Shown here piece by piece: positions 28,530 through 37,205 of a stretch of DNA of 64,000 nucleotides. Made by a program: the position numbers and the translations under genes. The stretch is from assembly GCA_017558825.1 (NCBI GenBank), contig JAFYTO010000010.1, forward strand, positions 62,001 through 126,000. The letters run 5' to 3'. Source of the DNA: Clostridia bacterium. GTDB lineage: Bacteria > Bacillota > Clostridia > Christensenellales > Borkfalkiaceae. Each line of letters opens with the position of its first letter. The stretch's first letter is position 1. The notes below the pieces were generated by a model that saw only the letters and a program-made list of their open reading frames with translations, did no database searches and was not told the DNA's origin.

Positions 28530-29414
28530 TTACATAGCGTTTAAGCCGTATTCTTTTAATTTTTTAATAGCCGCGTCAATTTCTTGTTTGGTTGGCACGG
28601 TTAAAGGAAGGGTGTTTTTTAAGCCTAAACTATCGTATTTAGAGCCTGCATAGTTGTGGTATGGCAAAACCCTAACCTTTGTTATATTTTTTAACTTGGC
28701 TAAAAACTTACCGATTTTATCTATTTGATTATCATTAAAATTTGGAACGTATGGCACACGAATTTCAATTTTTGCACCGCTTTCGTCTAAAAACTTTAAG
28801 TTTTCAAGAATTTGCTTGTTGCTATAACCGGTACAGTCTATATGCACGCTTTCGTCATACGCTTTTATATCGTATAAAAAAGTGTCTGTGTATGGTAAAA
28901 CCTTTTCAAGAGCGGTTTTGGGAATAAAACCGCAAGTGTCAACCGCCGTGTTTATACCGCTTTTTTTAAGTTCTTTTAAAAGTTCTAAACAAAAATCAGC
29001 ATACAATAAACACTCTCCGCCAGATATTGTAACGCCACCGTTTGAGTGCGCATAAAAATCTTTGTCCGCAATAAGTAGTGGCAACAACTCGCCCACCGTA
29101 TAGTCTTTACCGTAAAGCGTTAGAGCGCCACCTAAACACTCGCTAACGCATTTACCGCAAGCGGTGCATTTAGAGCGGTCAAATTTATGAATGCCGTTTT
29201 CTATAAAATGTGCGCCAGTTGGGCAAACTTTTAAACACTCCGCGCAGTTTACGCATTTGTGCGCATAATAAGCAAGTTCCGTTTTTGCCGTAAGCCCTTC
29301 TGGATTATGGCACCAAACGCACTTTAAGGGGCAACCTTTTAAAAATACGGTTGTTCTTATTCCGTCACCATCGTGAACGGCAAAACGCTTAATTTCAAAT
29401 ATTTTTGCTTTCAT
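28530..29414 (-). CDS. Glycyl radical enzyme activase (radical SAM)
   Basis: Abstracts a hydrogen from the glycine of its partner enzyme, using SAM and a [4Fe-4S] cluster. The 294 residues start with GDGIRTTVFLKGCPLKCVWC (CxxxCxxC at 28, 32, 35). An insert with two ferredoxin-like Cys sets follows (CVNCAECLKVCPTGA; CTACGKCVSECLGGA), as in activases of non-PFL glycyl radical enzymes. TISGGECLL is the SAM-binding GGE motif. It ends the operon with the glycyl radical enzyme at 31180 and overlaps the permease gene by 20 bases. Confidence 0.93.
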   Translation of the reverse strand: MKAKIFEIKRFAVHDGDGIRTTVFLKGCPLKCVWCHNPEGLTAKTELAYYAHKCVNCAECLKVCPTGAHFIENGIHKFDRSKCTACGKCVSECLGGALTLYGKDYTVGELLPLLIADKDFYAHSNGGVTISGGECLLYADFCLELLKELKKSGINTAVDTCGFIPKTALEKVLPYTDTFLYDIKAYDESVHIDCTGYSNKQILENLKFLDESGAKIEIRVPYVPNFNDNQIDKIGKFLAKLKNITKVRVLPYHNYAGSKYDSLGLKNTLPLTVPTKQEIDAAIKKLKEYGLNAM

Positions 29415-30324
29415 TTTTCTTTTCCTTTTTAGTACGGTTGCCTAAAACTATGCCAACCGAAATAAGTATAAAAGCTATTAAATATTGCCATTTAAATATA
29501 TCTTCTTTAAGTAGTATTGCACCAAAAACACAAGCAAACAAAGGCTCTGCAAACTTAATTATAAAAAGGTTAGACAAGTCCGCCGTTTTTAAAACGTAGT
29601 TCCATAAAACGTAGCCTGCCATACTTGCCGTGCAAATAAAACTAAACACTAACGTGCTTTTTAAATTAAACGTAAGCATACTTCCGCCCAAACAAAGCGA
29701 AACTATTATTAAAACTATTCCGCCAAAAAATTGAGAAATGCCGTTTATCCAAAACGGAGAATTTTTTTTAGCAATAACTTTATTTAAAATGCTAGATACT
29801 ACTAAACAAATAGACGCTAAAATAATTAAAATATCGCCCGTTGTAAAAGATATTCCGTTTGGGTTAAAATTGATTGCAACTATACCTAAAAAGCCTATAA
29901 TTGCGCCCACTATTTTTAAAACGCTAAATTTTTCACTTTTGAAAAACAAAAAGGCAAAGCAAACGTATAAAAGTGCGCCAAGTTGTTTTATAAGCGCCGT
30001 TTTAGAACTATCGGTTGAACTTAAACCTATGTAAGTAAAAGAATAATGCAAAATTATTGCGAATAAACCTATTATCAAAATAATGCCAACTATTTTTGTT
30101 TTAGGCGCTTCTATTTTGTCTTTTTTAAAAAACGCTATCGCACATAATATTAAACCGCAAATAGCAAATCTTACGCCAGCAAACATTAAAATGCTTGGAA
30201 TATCGCTTCCGTTTATTGAAAACGCTTCGTATCCTATTTTTACAAAAGGATATAAAACACCCCATATAGCCATTACGAGTAGTGATAGTAAAATTGTTTT
30301 TAGCCCTTTTAACTTGTTAATCAT
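29395..30324 (-). CDS. EamA/DMT-family permease
   Basis: About 309 residues with ten predicted membrane segments in two EamA halves (VMAIWGVLYPFVKIGYEAF at the start; FAEPLFACVFGAILLKEDIF near the end). This family moves metabolites, amino acids or sugars. Between an SMP-30-type lactonase and the activase of a glycyl radical enzyme, it most likely transports a substrate or product of that pathway. I chose the ATG at 30324 because GGAG precedes it. It overlaps the lactonase gene by eight bases. Confidence 0.82.
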   Translation of the reverse strand: MINKLKGLKTILLSLLVMAIWGVLYPFVKIGYEAFSINGSDIPSILMFAGVRFAICGLILCAIAFFKKDKIEAPKTKIVGIILIIGLFAIILHYSFTYIGLSSTDSSKTALIKQLGALLYVCFAFLFFKSEKFSVLKIVGAIIGFLGIVAINFNPNGISFTTGDILIILASICLVVSSILNKVIAKKNSPFWINGISQFFGGIVLIIVSLCLGGSMLTFNLKSTLVFSFICTASMAGYVLWNYVLKTADLSNLFIIKFAEPLFACVFGAILLKEDIFKWQYLIAFILISVGIVLGNRTKKEKKNESKNI

Positions 30325-31180
30325 TTTTTTCTCCAAAGCGATAAGGCTTTCTTCCTTGTGCATTTACGTTTGCTATTAAGGTAAAGCCCGCGTTTTTATC
30401 TATTGTTATATCTTGGTTAAAACTTGCCGTTGTAACGGCTAATAAATCTAAGTTAGGCCCACAAAAAGCACAACTTGTTGGAATTTGACAAGGTATTTTA
30501 ATGGTTTTTATAAGTTCCATTTTAGCAGTATCTATGACCGCAACAAAACCACGCGCCCAGCAACTTGCGTAAATATTGCCGTTTTTAGAAATGGTAAGCC
30601 CGTCAACTCCGTTTACTATTACGCTTCTACCCGTGTAAATAATTTCACCTGTTTCTTTAACGTAATTATACTCTTTGATTTGGCTTTTGTCACTATCTGT
30701 GTGATAAAATTTTGTTTCATCAATAGACCAGTCTAATCCGTTAGACAAGCTTAAATTATCAAGTAGCATTGTAACGGTGCCGTTTGCTGAAATTTTATAA
30801 AGCTTACCGTTAAGTTCACTATCATTTTGAACTTTTCGTTTTGTGCTTATTGTGCCAACGTAAATATCGCCATTTGGCGAAACTTTCATATCGTTACAAT
30901 TTGTTATCGAGTATTTAGACTTATTATAAATAGGCCTTAACGTTCCGTCTTTATTTAAAATATCAACGCCACCGTTGTGCGCAACTATTAAGTTGTTTTG
31001 CTTATCAAACGCTATTGCGCTAACGCCAAATGAAAGTTTTATTGCGCTTATGCCTTTTGTTAAAAAGTCATAAACGCAAATTTCCTTTTCAAATCCGTTT
31101 GTATAGTAAAGTTTTTGCTCTACTTCATTCCAAATGGGGCCTTCGCCGATAATAGCTCGTTTTTGAGTTAAAATTTCCAT
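30317..31180 (-). CDS. SMP-30/gluconolactonase/LRE-type protein
   Basis: Six-bladed beta-propeller of 287 residues; family members hydrolyse sugar lactones with a divalent metal. The metal Glu is expected in GEGPIWNE (about 13-20), further ligands in CNDMKVSPNGDIYVG and SNGLDWS with HTDSD. The ATG at 31180 overlaps the stop of the glycyl radical enzyme gene by one base. A lactonase here suggests that the pathway handles an aldonate or another sugar acid; that is inference. Confidence 0.85.
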   Translation of the reverse strand: MEILTQKRAIIGEGPIWNEVEQKLYYTNGFEKEICVYDFLTKGISAIKLSFGVSAIAFDKQNNLIVAHNGGVDILNKDGTLRPIYNKSKYSITNCNDMKVSPNGDIYVGTISTKRKVQNDSELNGKLYKISANGTVTMLLDNLSLSNGLDWSIDETKFYHTDSDKSQIKEYNYVKETGEIIYTGRSVIVNGVDGLTISKNGNIYASCWARGFVAVIDTAKMELIKTIKIPCQIPTSCAFCGPNLDLLAVTTASFNQDITIDKNAGFTLIANVNAQGRKPYRFGEKND

Positions 31181-33414
31181 TATTTATTAAGGCTTTCCGC
31201 GCGTAAAATGTACATATCTTGCTCGCTCTTTGGCATATTGTTCCATAAAACGTTCCACCCGCAAACGCGAACTTGTAAGTTCTCGTATTTTTCTGGGTGT
31301 GCTTGCGCATCGCGAAGTAAGTCAGCATCAAACACGTTAAATTGTATGCTTTGACCGCCCTTATCCATATAGGTGCGCATTACGCCGTATAAAACGTCAA
31401 CTCCGCTTTCGCCTTGAACTGAAGTTGGGTGAAGAGTTACGTCTAAACAAAAGCCCGTTGTTACAATTGCGGTATCAATAGTAGTTGCGGAATTTATTAA
31501 GGCCGTAACACCTTGAGTGTCGGAGCCTGCGTGTGGTGATGCGTTTTTAGAAGTTTCTTCGCCTGCTCTTCTGCCGTCAGGAGTAGCCAAAGTTTTTAAA
31601 CCGTGGCTAATAAAACCGCGTGCAGAGTGAATTTCTAAGCCATAACCACAGTTGTGTGCATTTTTTCTGTTTGCAATAAGTTTATGGTAAAACCTTACAA
31701 TAGACGCTGCGTAATTATCCGCCTTTTCATCGCCCCTGCCGTATTTATGCTTGCAGTTAAGCGCTTTGTGGCGGAGTGCTTCGTAGCCTACCCAGTTATT
31801 ATCAAGTGCAGTTTTAAGTTCTTGTAAAGTTACAATTTTTTTGTTGTACACAAGGTCTTCAACAACCATTAACGCGTCAACCGCCGTACCAAGCCCTGAA
31901 AGTGATATGCCCGAGCCGTTATTAAGCCCGTTATCTAAAGCGTCCGTCATAGTTTTTGAACAACGCTTGCTTGCACCGCTAAATAAAAGCGATGGGTTAA
32001 TATCGGCAATGCCAGGCTCAAGTTTATTAAGTGCAGTTAAATAATCATCGGTAGTGTATTCAATATGTGCTAAAAAGGCGTTGTAGAAATCTTTAAAAGT
32101 TTTTAATTCTTCAAGTTCGCCCGTCTTTATACTAACTTGCTTTTGTGAATAACTATCATAGCCGTTTTCAAATACGAGTGAAACCGCTTTAAGTACGTTT
32201 GTAAGGTTGCCGGAAATTGCAACGCCACCGTCTTTAATGCCGTATTCGTAGCAACCGCTAATTAATGAGTCCATAGCGTCTTCATAAGTTGCACCTTTAC
32301 TCATTAAGCATTTTGTAATCATTTCATCGTTACAAAATACCAAACTCTTGTTGCCCGTTTGCACCATTTTAAGTGCTTGATAAACAAAGTCCTTTGGGGT
32401 GTTGTTTGCAACCCTTATTTGAATTTTAGGATTGTGAATATCTAACTTGTCGTAAACGTCAAGCATAATATAAGAAAGTTCGCTTACTCTCGTATTGCCG
32501 TTTCTATCTCTACCGCCAAGGTACATTGGTTGATTCCAATAGTTGCCAATAGCGGAAAATTGCATATAGAAGTACGCTAAAAACTCTCTAATTTCTTCTT
32601 TTGTAAACTTACCGCTTTCCATATCTTTTTTAAAGAAAGGATAAACAGAAGAGTCTAAACCAAAACCAAGTGAACGCACTTGGTAATTGTCAATATGCTC
32701 GCCAATAAAGAAGTAAAGCCAAATAAGTTGCAACGCTTCGTAAGTGTTTGTAGGCGCACCGTCACGCAAGTTTTTTAAACACTCGGCGTAAGTTTTAGCC
32801 TTGGCGTGCGTTTTTGTAAGAGCGTATTTATAAAGCCTATCAATAAAGCGAACAATGCTTTCATAAGCAATAACGCAACCTTTGTACATTTCCGTTTGCT
32901 TTTGAGTAGCACCGCCGTTTTTAACAATTTCATTATAATTATCGTGAAGTCTTTGTAAAATGCCAGGAAAACCAAGTTCTAATAAAGAGTCCCAATCTGG
33001 CACGGTATGGTCATAGTCAAGCCTACCAAACGCAACGCCTGAATATTCGTATTTATCAAGAGTTTCAACTGCCTCTGGGCATTCCTTTTCAGTTTCCCAA
33101 CCCCACCTACAATATGGAGTTAAAGGCCTTGCCCAAGTCCACATACCAATAAAATAGTCGTGCTCGTTAATATCAATGCGCGTATTGTCTAAAACGTAAG
33201 CAAAGCACTTGCCCTTTTGCACGGGGTGAGATTCGTTTTTTATGCTTTCGCTTAACGCTTTTAAACCTTCTTGTATTTGCTCATCAGTTAAGCCCGTAGA
33301 TTCATCATACGCATAGCCGTGGTAATTCCAACGCCCAAGCGGTTTGAAAGGCTCGCCTACAATGTGGAATTTGTTTTCAATAAATGGTCTATCTTGCTCT
33401 AAAGTTTTAAACAT
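31180..33414 (-). CDS. Glycyl radical enzyme of unassigned specificity
   Basis: PFL-superfamily enzyme of 744 residues. The active-site Cys is C388 in SGCYEYG, with E390 two residues later as in dehydratase-type members. The radical glycine is G719 in VRVCGWNVLWNNMP near the C-terminus; most relatives have R-V-[SA]-G-Y there, so Cys before and Trp after the Gly are unusual. Its activase, a lactonase and an EamA permease follow in one operon, and an AraC regulator plus a glycosidase are divergent. It is not PFL itself, which has two adjacent active-site cysteines. A carbohydrate-derived substrate is likely but unproven. Confidence 0.9.
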   Translation of the reverse strand: MFKTLEQDRPFIENKFHIVGEPFKPLGRWNYHGYAYDESTGLTDEQIQEGLKALSESIKNESHPVQKGKCFAYVLDNTRIDINEHDYFIGMWTWARPLTPYCRWGWETEKECPEAVETLDKYEYSGVAFGRLDYDHTVPDWDSLLELGFPGILQRLHDNYNEIVKNGGATQKQTEMYKGCVIAYESIVRFIDRLYKYALTKTHAKAKTYAECLKNLRDGAPTNTYEALQLIWLYFFIGEHIDNYQVRSLGFGLDSSVYPFFKKDMESGKFTKEEIREFLAYFYMQFSAIGNYWNQPMYLGGRDRNGNTRVSELSYIMLDVYDKLDIHNPKIQIRVANNTPKDFVYQALKMVQTGNKSLVFCNDEMITKCLMSKGATYEDAMDSLISGCYEYGIKDGGVAISGNLTNVLKAVSLVFENGYDSYSQKQVSIKTGELEELKTFKDFYNAFLAHIEYTTDDYLTALNKLEPGIADINPSLLFSGASKRCSKTMTDALDNGLNNGSGISLSGLGTAVDALMVVEDLVYNKKIVTLQELKTALDNNWVGYEALRHKALNCKHKYGRGDEKADNYAASIVRFYHKLIANRKNAHNCGYGLEIHSARGFISHGLKTLATPDGRRAGEETSKNASPHAGSDTQGVTALINSATTIDTAIVTTGFCLDVTLHPTSVQGESGVDVLYGVMRTYMDKGGQSIQFNVFDADLLRDAQAHPEKYENLQVRVCGWNVLWNNMPKSEQDMYILRAESLNK

Positions 33415-33540
33415 TTTTTAACTCCTTTTTATTAAGGTACTTTTATTATAATAAATTTTTTAAAAAATTTCATTGACCATTTAGTTTTTATTTGACTAAT
33501 TCAACACAAAACCTTATAATAAATTTAAGGATAATAAAAA
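33415..33540. promoter_or_regulatory. Divergent control region of the glycyl radical locus
   Basis: Plus strand, towards the AraC gene: TTGACT (33492-33497), 17-base spacer, TATAAT (33515-33520). Minus strand, towards the glycyl radical enzyme: TATAAT (33450-33445) without a good -35, as expected for an activated promoter. Between them are two similar half-sites, ATTGACCA (33472) and TTTGACTA (33491), 19 bases apart, and a perfect AT palindrome, AAATTTTTTAAAAAATTT (33454-33471). The half-sites may bind the AraC protein; this is inference. Confidence 0.6.
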
Positions 33541-34317
33541 ATGATTGACTATTTTGTTAAAAGAAAAATAATTTCACAAATCGTTTTGGCGTGTCGCGTA
33601 CGCGCAGGCGAAGGCTCGGCGGTACATAAAAATAGGACTTCACACGGGCTTGTGTTTAACTGCAAGGGCGCAAAAACCTATACTTTTAGCGATGGCTCTT
33701 CTTACACGGTTAGGGAAAATGAAATTATATACTTGCCAAAAAATTCAAGTTATACGGCATCTGGCACCGAGCCGGGTGACGTATACTGCATAAATTTTCA
33801 ATGCTTTGAAGATGCGCCTTACAAGCCGTTTGTTCAATGTGTTCGCAACGTAGATGAAGTTATAAAAGCGTATCAAAGCGCGGAAAAGGCTTGGCAAAGA
33901 GTTATGGACGGCAGAGAATATAAAGTAATGTCTTCACTTTACAAAATTTTATACGAACTTTACCGCGTACAAAGCGTACCGTATTTGCCTAAAACAAAAC
34001 AAGATTTATTAAAACCTGCAATAGAGCACATACACAAGTTTTATACAAAAGAGCTAATAAGCGTTGAACATTTAAGTTCACTTTGCGGTATAAGCGCCAA
34101 CTATTTAAGAAAATTGTTTGAAACGTTTTACGGAGTATCTCCTATTAAGTATATAAACAATTTAAAAATAAAGCGCGCAAAAGAACTTTTAACTTCTGGC
34201 TTATACTCGGTTAGTGAAACGGCGTTTAACTCTGGCTTTTCCGATATTAGCCATTTTAGTAGATTTTTTAAAGAAAACGTTGGAGTTCTTCCAAGCGAAT
34301 ACTTTGAACAGGAGTAA
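33541..34317 (+). CDS. AraC-family transcriptional regulator
   Basis: 258 residues: an N-terminal cupin-like effector domain (about 20-100; ENEIIYLPKNSSYTA) and a C-terminal double helix-turn-helix (about 160-258; LSSLCGISANYLRKLFETFYG and VSETAFNSGFSDISHFSRFFK). It is divergent from the glycyl radical operon and three bases upstream of a glycosidase gene. The simple reading is that it senses a sugar-like inducer and activates both directions. Confidence 0.9.
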   Translation: MIDYFVKRKIISQIVLACRVRAGEGSAVHKNRTSHGLVFNCKGAKTYTFSDGSSYTVRENEIIYLPKNSSYTASGTEPGDVYCINFQCFEDAPYKPFVQCVRNVDEVIKAYQSAEKAWQRVMDGREYKVMSSLYKILYELYRVQSVPYLPKTKQDLLKPAIEHIHKFYTKELISVEHLSSLCGISANYLRKLFETFYGVSPIKYINNLKIKRAKELLTSGLYSVSETAFNSGFSDISHFSRFFKENVGVLPSEYFEQE

Positions 34318-34320
34318 AAA

Positions 34321-35748
34321 ATGGATATTTTAGTAAATAAAAAATTAAAAAAGTGGCATCGCCCTGAACTTTACACATCAACAACATTACGCTACCCCGC
34401 ACCAAAAGGTGCTCCTACTTTTTATAACAACAATGTAGTAAAGTCAAAAATTGTTAGAACTTTTATTACGCTTGACGAAGTTTGGGACTATAAGACAAAC
34501 GAATTTTTTTGGGACTATAAAATTGGCGAGCATAAAATTAAGTTAGAAGATAGGTATTATAATTACGACTGGTATAGGGTTAGACCAACCGGCGTTAGTT
34601 TTATTGATTATATTACTGAAAACGCAAATAATAGTGAAGAGGTTTTACTTTCAATAGGTAGATACGAGCGCGAGTTGTTTGACGATGTTATTACGTTTGA
34701 TAGTTACGTTAATGCAATTACAAAAATTATAGAATACTATAAAGAGTTGTGCCCAAACATTGTATATATTGAGCCTTGTAACGAGCCTCAGTCTTCTCCT
34801 TTTGGCGGACTAACTATTGACGAAGTTGTTAAACTTTACGAAGTAATAGGTCAAATTGTTAAAAAGTTAAACAAAAAGCACAACTATAAAAAGCCGTTAA
34901 AGTTTGGCGGTTATGCACCTGCTTGCGGTTACGAGTTGATTGACAGCTGGGAATTGTTTTTAGAAAAATTAGCGCTTTTGCCAAAAAGCAAGCGCGTTAT
35001 TGACTATTACTCTTTCCACGTTTATTCAACTAATCTTTTAGAAGTTGAGCTTTACGTTTTAAGGCATAACCAAAAAATTAAGGAGCTTGGGCTTCCAAGT
35101 AAACCTATTTTTGTTGACGAGTTAGGTTTTTGGTACGACTCGCCTGAAATTAGCGCCAACTTAAAAAATGCTTGCGGTACGGTTGCTCATTTAATAAATA
35201 CTGCAAGGCTTAATAATGTGTACGCTTTCCCTTGGTGTAGTTGGCATAACCCTGAAATTCAAATGGGCTTTACCCAACTTATTAAAAAGGACGGCGAGTA
35301 TATAATTACGCCAAACGGCTTTTCAATTAAACTCTTAACAATGCTTAATGATTATGAAATGCCTATTGCTTGTAACCGCCACTTTGGCGCAGTTGCAACT
35401 ACTAATAAAGAGCGCACCGAATTTAGCGTGTTATTTGCCAACACTTATGACGTTAAAAGAAAAGCAAGTTTTAGCTTTATTGGTTTAAAAGACGGCGAAT
35501 ATAACGTAGAAGAATACGTTATAGACGAAAACACTAACAACTGTTTTTCTACTAATTATAACGGCAAATTAACTAAAACAAACGAGTTTACACTTACAAA
35601 AGAAGACGGAAACTACGCGTTAGAAAAACCGTGCAACCCTTATAGCTTAACGCTTTGGAAAATTACTAAAAAACGCGATATTAAAAATGGCACGCAAGTA
35701 AAAAGCGATATGCGCAATTTAAACAACACCGTTATTATGACGGATTAA
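34321..35748 (+). CDS. Clan GH-A glycoside hydrolase (GH39 beta-xylosidase-like)
   Basis: 475 residues: a (beta/alpha)8 barrel up to about 350 and a C-terminal beta-sandwich (about 350-455). The acid/base should be E155 in EPCNEPQ (Asn-Glu pair of clan GH-A) and the nucleophile E267 in IFVDELGFW. WCSWHNPEIQMGF lines the active site. There is no signal peptide. The GH39 assignment rests on overall layout and is tentative; GH30 or a related family is possible. It is cotranscribed with the AraC gene and followed by a terminator. Likely job: releasing a sugar for the glycyl radical pathway. Confidence 0.75.
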   Translation: MDILVNKKLKKWHRPELYTSTTLRYPAPKGAPTFYNNNVVKSKIVRTFITLDEVWDYKTNEFFWDYKIGEHKIKLEDRYYNYDWYRVRPTGVSFIDYITENANNSEEVLLSIGRYERELFDDVITFDSYVNAITKIIEYYKELCPNIVYIEPCNEPQSSPFGGLTIDEVVKLYEVIGQIVKKLNKKHNYKKPLKFGGYAPACGYELIDSWELFLEKLALLPKSKRVIDYYSFHVYSTNLLEVELYVLRHNQKIKELGLPSKPIFVDELGFWYDSPEISANLKNACGTVAHLINTARLNNVYAFPWCSWHNPEIQMGFTQLIKKDGEYIITPNGFSIKLLTMLNDYEMPIACNRHFGAVATTNKERTEFSVLFANTYDVKRKASFSFIGLKDGEYNVEEYVIDENTNNCFSTNYNGKLTKTNEFTLTKEDGNYALEKPCNPYSLTLWKITKKRDIKNGTQVKSDMRNLNNTVIMTD

Positions 35749-35766
35749 AAAATATATTATTAAACC

Positions 35767-35797
35767 AAAAAAGCGGAGTTCAAAACTCCGCTTTTTT
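35767..35797. terminator. Bidirectional terminator
   Basis: AAAAAAGCGGAGTT and AACTCCGCTTTTTT around a CAA loop; ends the glycosidase transcript and the converging IOR operon. Confidence 0.88.
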
Positions 35798-37193
35798 AGC
35801 TAACATTAAACAAGCTTTCTTTGCCACAATTTTCATAAACTCTATTTTGTGGAAAATCATATTCTAAACTGTTCTCTTTTGCAAATTCACACGCGCCTAA
35901 AATACACTCTATTTTACTGTTAACTGTAGTTCCATTATAAACAAGCCACTCGTGCGTAAAAATTATTAAACTTTCAAACGAACTCAAAAAAGCATTGTTA
36001 TTGTTTCTATATTCTAGTTCGCTTAATACGTTATTTTTAAGTGGTTTTCTATACACGTTGTTAGTAGTAAAATTATAGAACCAATCTCCGCGTATGTCTG
36101 TAGATAAAAACAGTAAATTGTTTCCACTATCTATAATATAGTCGTTATCATACAAATAAGTCATAACACTATCGTTAAAATAATATGATAACCTATTGTC
36201 GTCTGCACTCAAAAAACCCATCGCGCCTAAATTTGCGTTTTTCATGCCAAGCAACGCGTCTTTTGAACCTGCAAAATATTCTAGACGAGGCATTCTATCT
36301 AAACTGCTTGTTGTTCCGCAAACTCTTTCTACGTTATTAACAAAAGTATTCCAATAACTTTCGCCTTGCGCATAAGTAGAAGTTGCCAAACTAAATCCAC
36401 TTGAATTTGAGTGAAACCCTATTTTTAACCAATCGCTACTTTCTATAAATTCGCTTGCATATTTGTTTGGAACATTATTTAATGTGGAATTGTATGTGAA
36501 TAAACTAAATTTGGCACCATATTCATTGTGCAAGCTTTTTAAGTTTGCAAAAAAAGGCTCTTCAAACAAACTTTCATAATTTTGCGTTGTTAAATTTTGA
36601 AAACACAAAGTTACGTCATCAAAAGAAAGATGCATATATTTAGCGTTCGTTTTACCACTTTCTTCTTGGCTTTCTTTAACCAAATATTCTGTTTTTTGAC
36701 CGTTTATTGCAATATAACCGTCAATTACCGTTATTTCAGGCTCTTGTTCCACTTTATATTCGGTCTTTATTCCGTTTATAACAACATAACCGTTACTGTC
36801 AACGGTAACGGTTGGCGTGGTTTCTACTTTATATTTACTTTTTACGCCGTTTATTGCAATATAACCGTCAATTACCGTTATTTCAGGCTCTTGTTCTACT
36901 TTGTATTCGGTTTTTATTCCGTTTATAACAACGTATCCATTACTATCAACTGTTACGGTTGGCGTGGTTTCTACTTTATATTTACTTTTTACGCCGTTTA
37001 TTGCAATATAACCATCAATTATGGCGATTTCGGGCTCTTGTTCCACTTTGTATTCGGTTTTTATTCCGTTTATAACAACGTATCCATTACTATCAACTGT
37101 TACGGTAGGCTCGTTTAGGCTATCGCTCGTACAAGCTACAAGTGAAAAAAGCATTAGTAAAATTAGAAAAATGCAAGTTGTAATTTTTTTCAT
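35796..37193 (-). CDS. Repeat-bearing lipoprotein with polysaccharide-deacetylase-like domain
   Basis: 465 residues. The signal peptide ends in LVAC (C21 lipidated), so it is surface-anchored. Residues about 28-170 are three copies of a 49-residue repeat, each made of two similar halves (DSNGYVVINGIKTEYKVE and IDGYIAINGVKSKYKVE). The C-terminal domain resembles a NodB-type deacetylase: LSFDDV, GFHSNS and IFTHEW may supply Asp and His ligands, though the usual HxxxH is not obvious. The start is 12 bases after the ACT gene, so it may be the last gene of the IOR operon. Activity is uncertain. Confidence 0.75.
   Translation of the reverse strand: MKKITTCIFLILLMLFSLVACTSDSLNEPTVTVDSNGYVVINGIKTEYKVEQEPEIAIIDGYIAINGVKSKYKVETTPTVTVDSNGYVVINGIKTEYKVEQEPEITVIDGYIAINGVKSKYKVETTPTVTVDSNGYVVINGIKTEYKVEQEPEITVIDGYIAINGQKTEYLVKESQEESGKTNAKYMHLSFDDVTLCFQNLTTQNYESLFEEPFFANLKSLHNEYGAKFSLFTYNSTLNNVPNKYASEFIESSDWLKIGFHSNSSGFSLATSTYAQGESYWNTFVNNVERVCGTTSSLDRMPRLEYFAGSKDALLGMKNANLGAMGFLSADDNRLSYYFNDSVMTYLYDNDYIIDSGNNLLFLSTDIRGDWFYNFTTNNVYRKPLKNNVLSELEYRNNNNAFLSSFESLIIFTHEWLVYNGTTVNSKIECILGACEFAKENSLEYDFPQNRVYENCGKESLFNVS
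36700..37130 (-). repeat. Tandem 147-bp repeat within the lipoprotein gene
   Basis: Three near-identical copies with a period of 147 bases; the marker TCAATT (plus strand) occurs at 36721, 36868 and 37015. In-frame, so copy number can change without breaking the gene. Confidence 0.9.
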
Positions 37194-37205
37194 CTTAAGC
37201 GCCTT

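Noticed and set aside
36597..37118. 173-codon plus-strand frame opposite the repeat lipoprotein
   Set aside because: It mirrors the 147-base repeats of the real minus-strand gene and has no ribosome site.
36700..37130. Regularly spaced repeats as a possible CRISPR array
   Set aside because: The copies are contiguous, coding, 147 bases long, and have no unique spacers or cas genes nearby.
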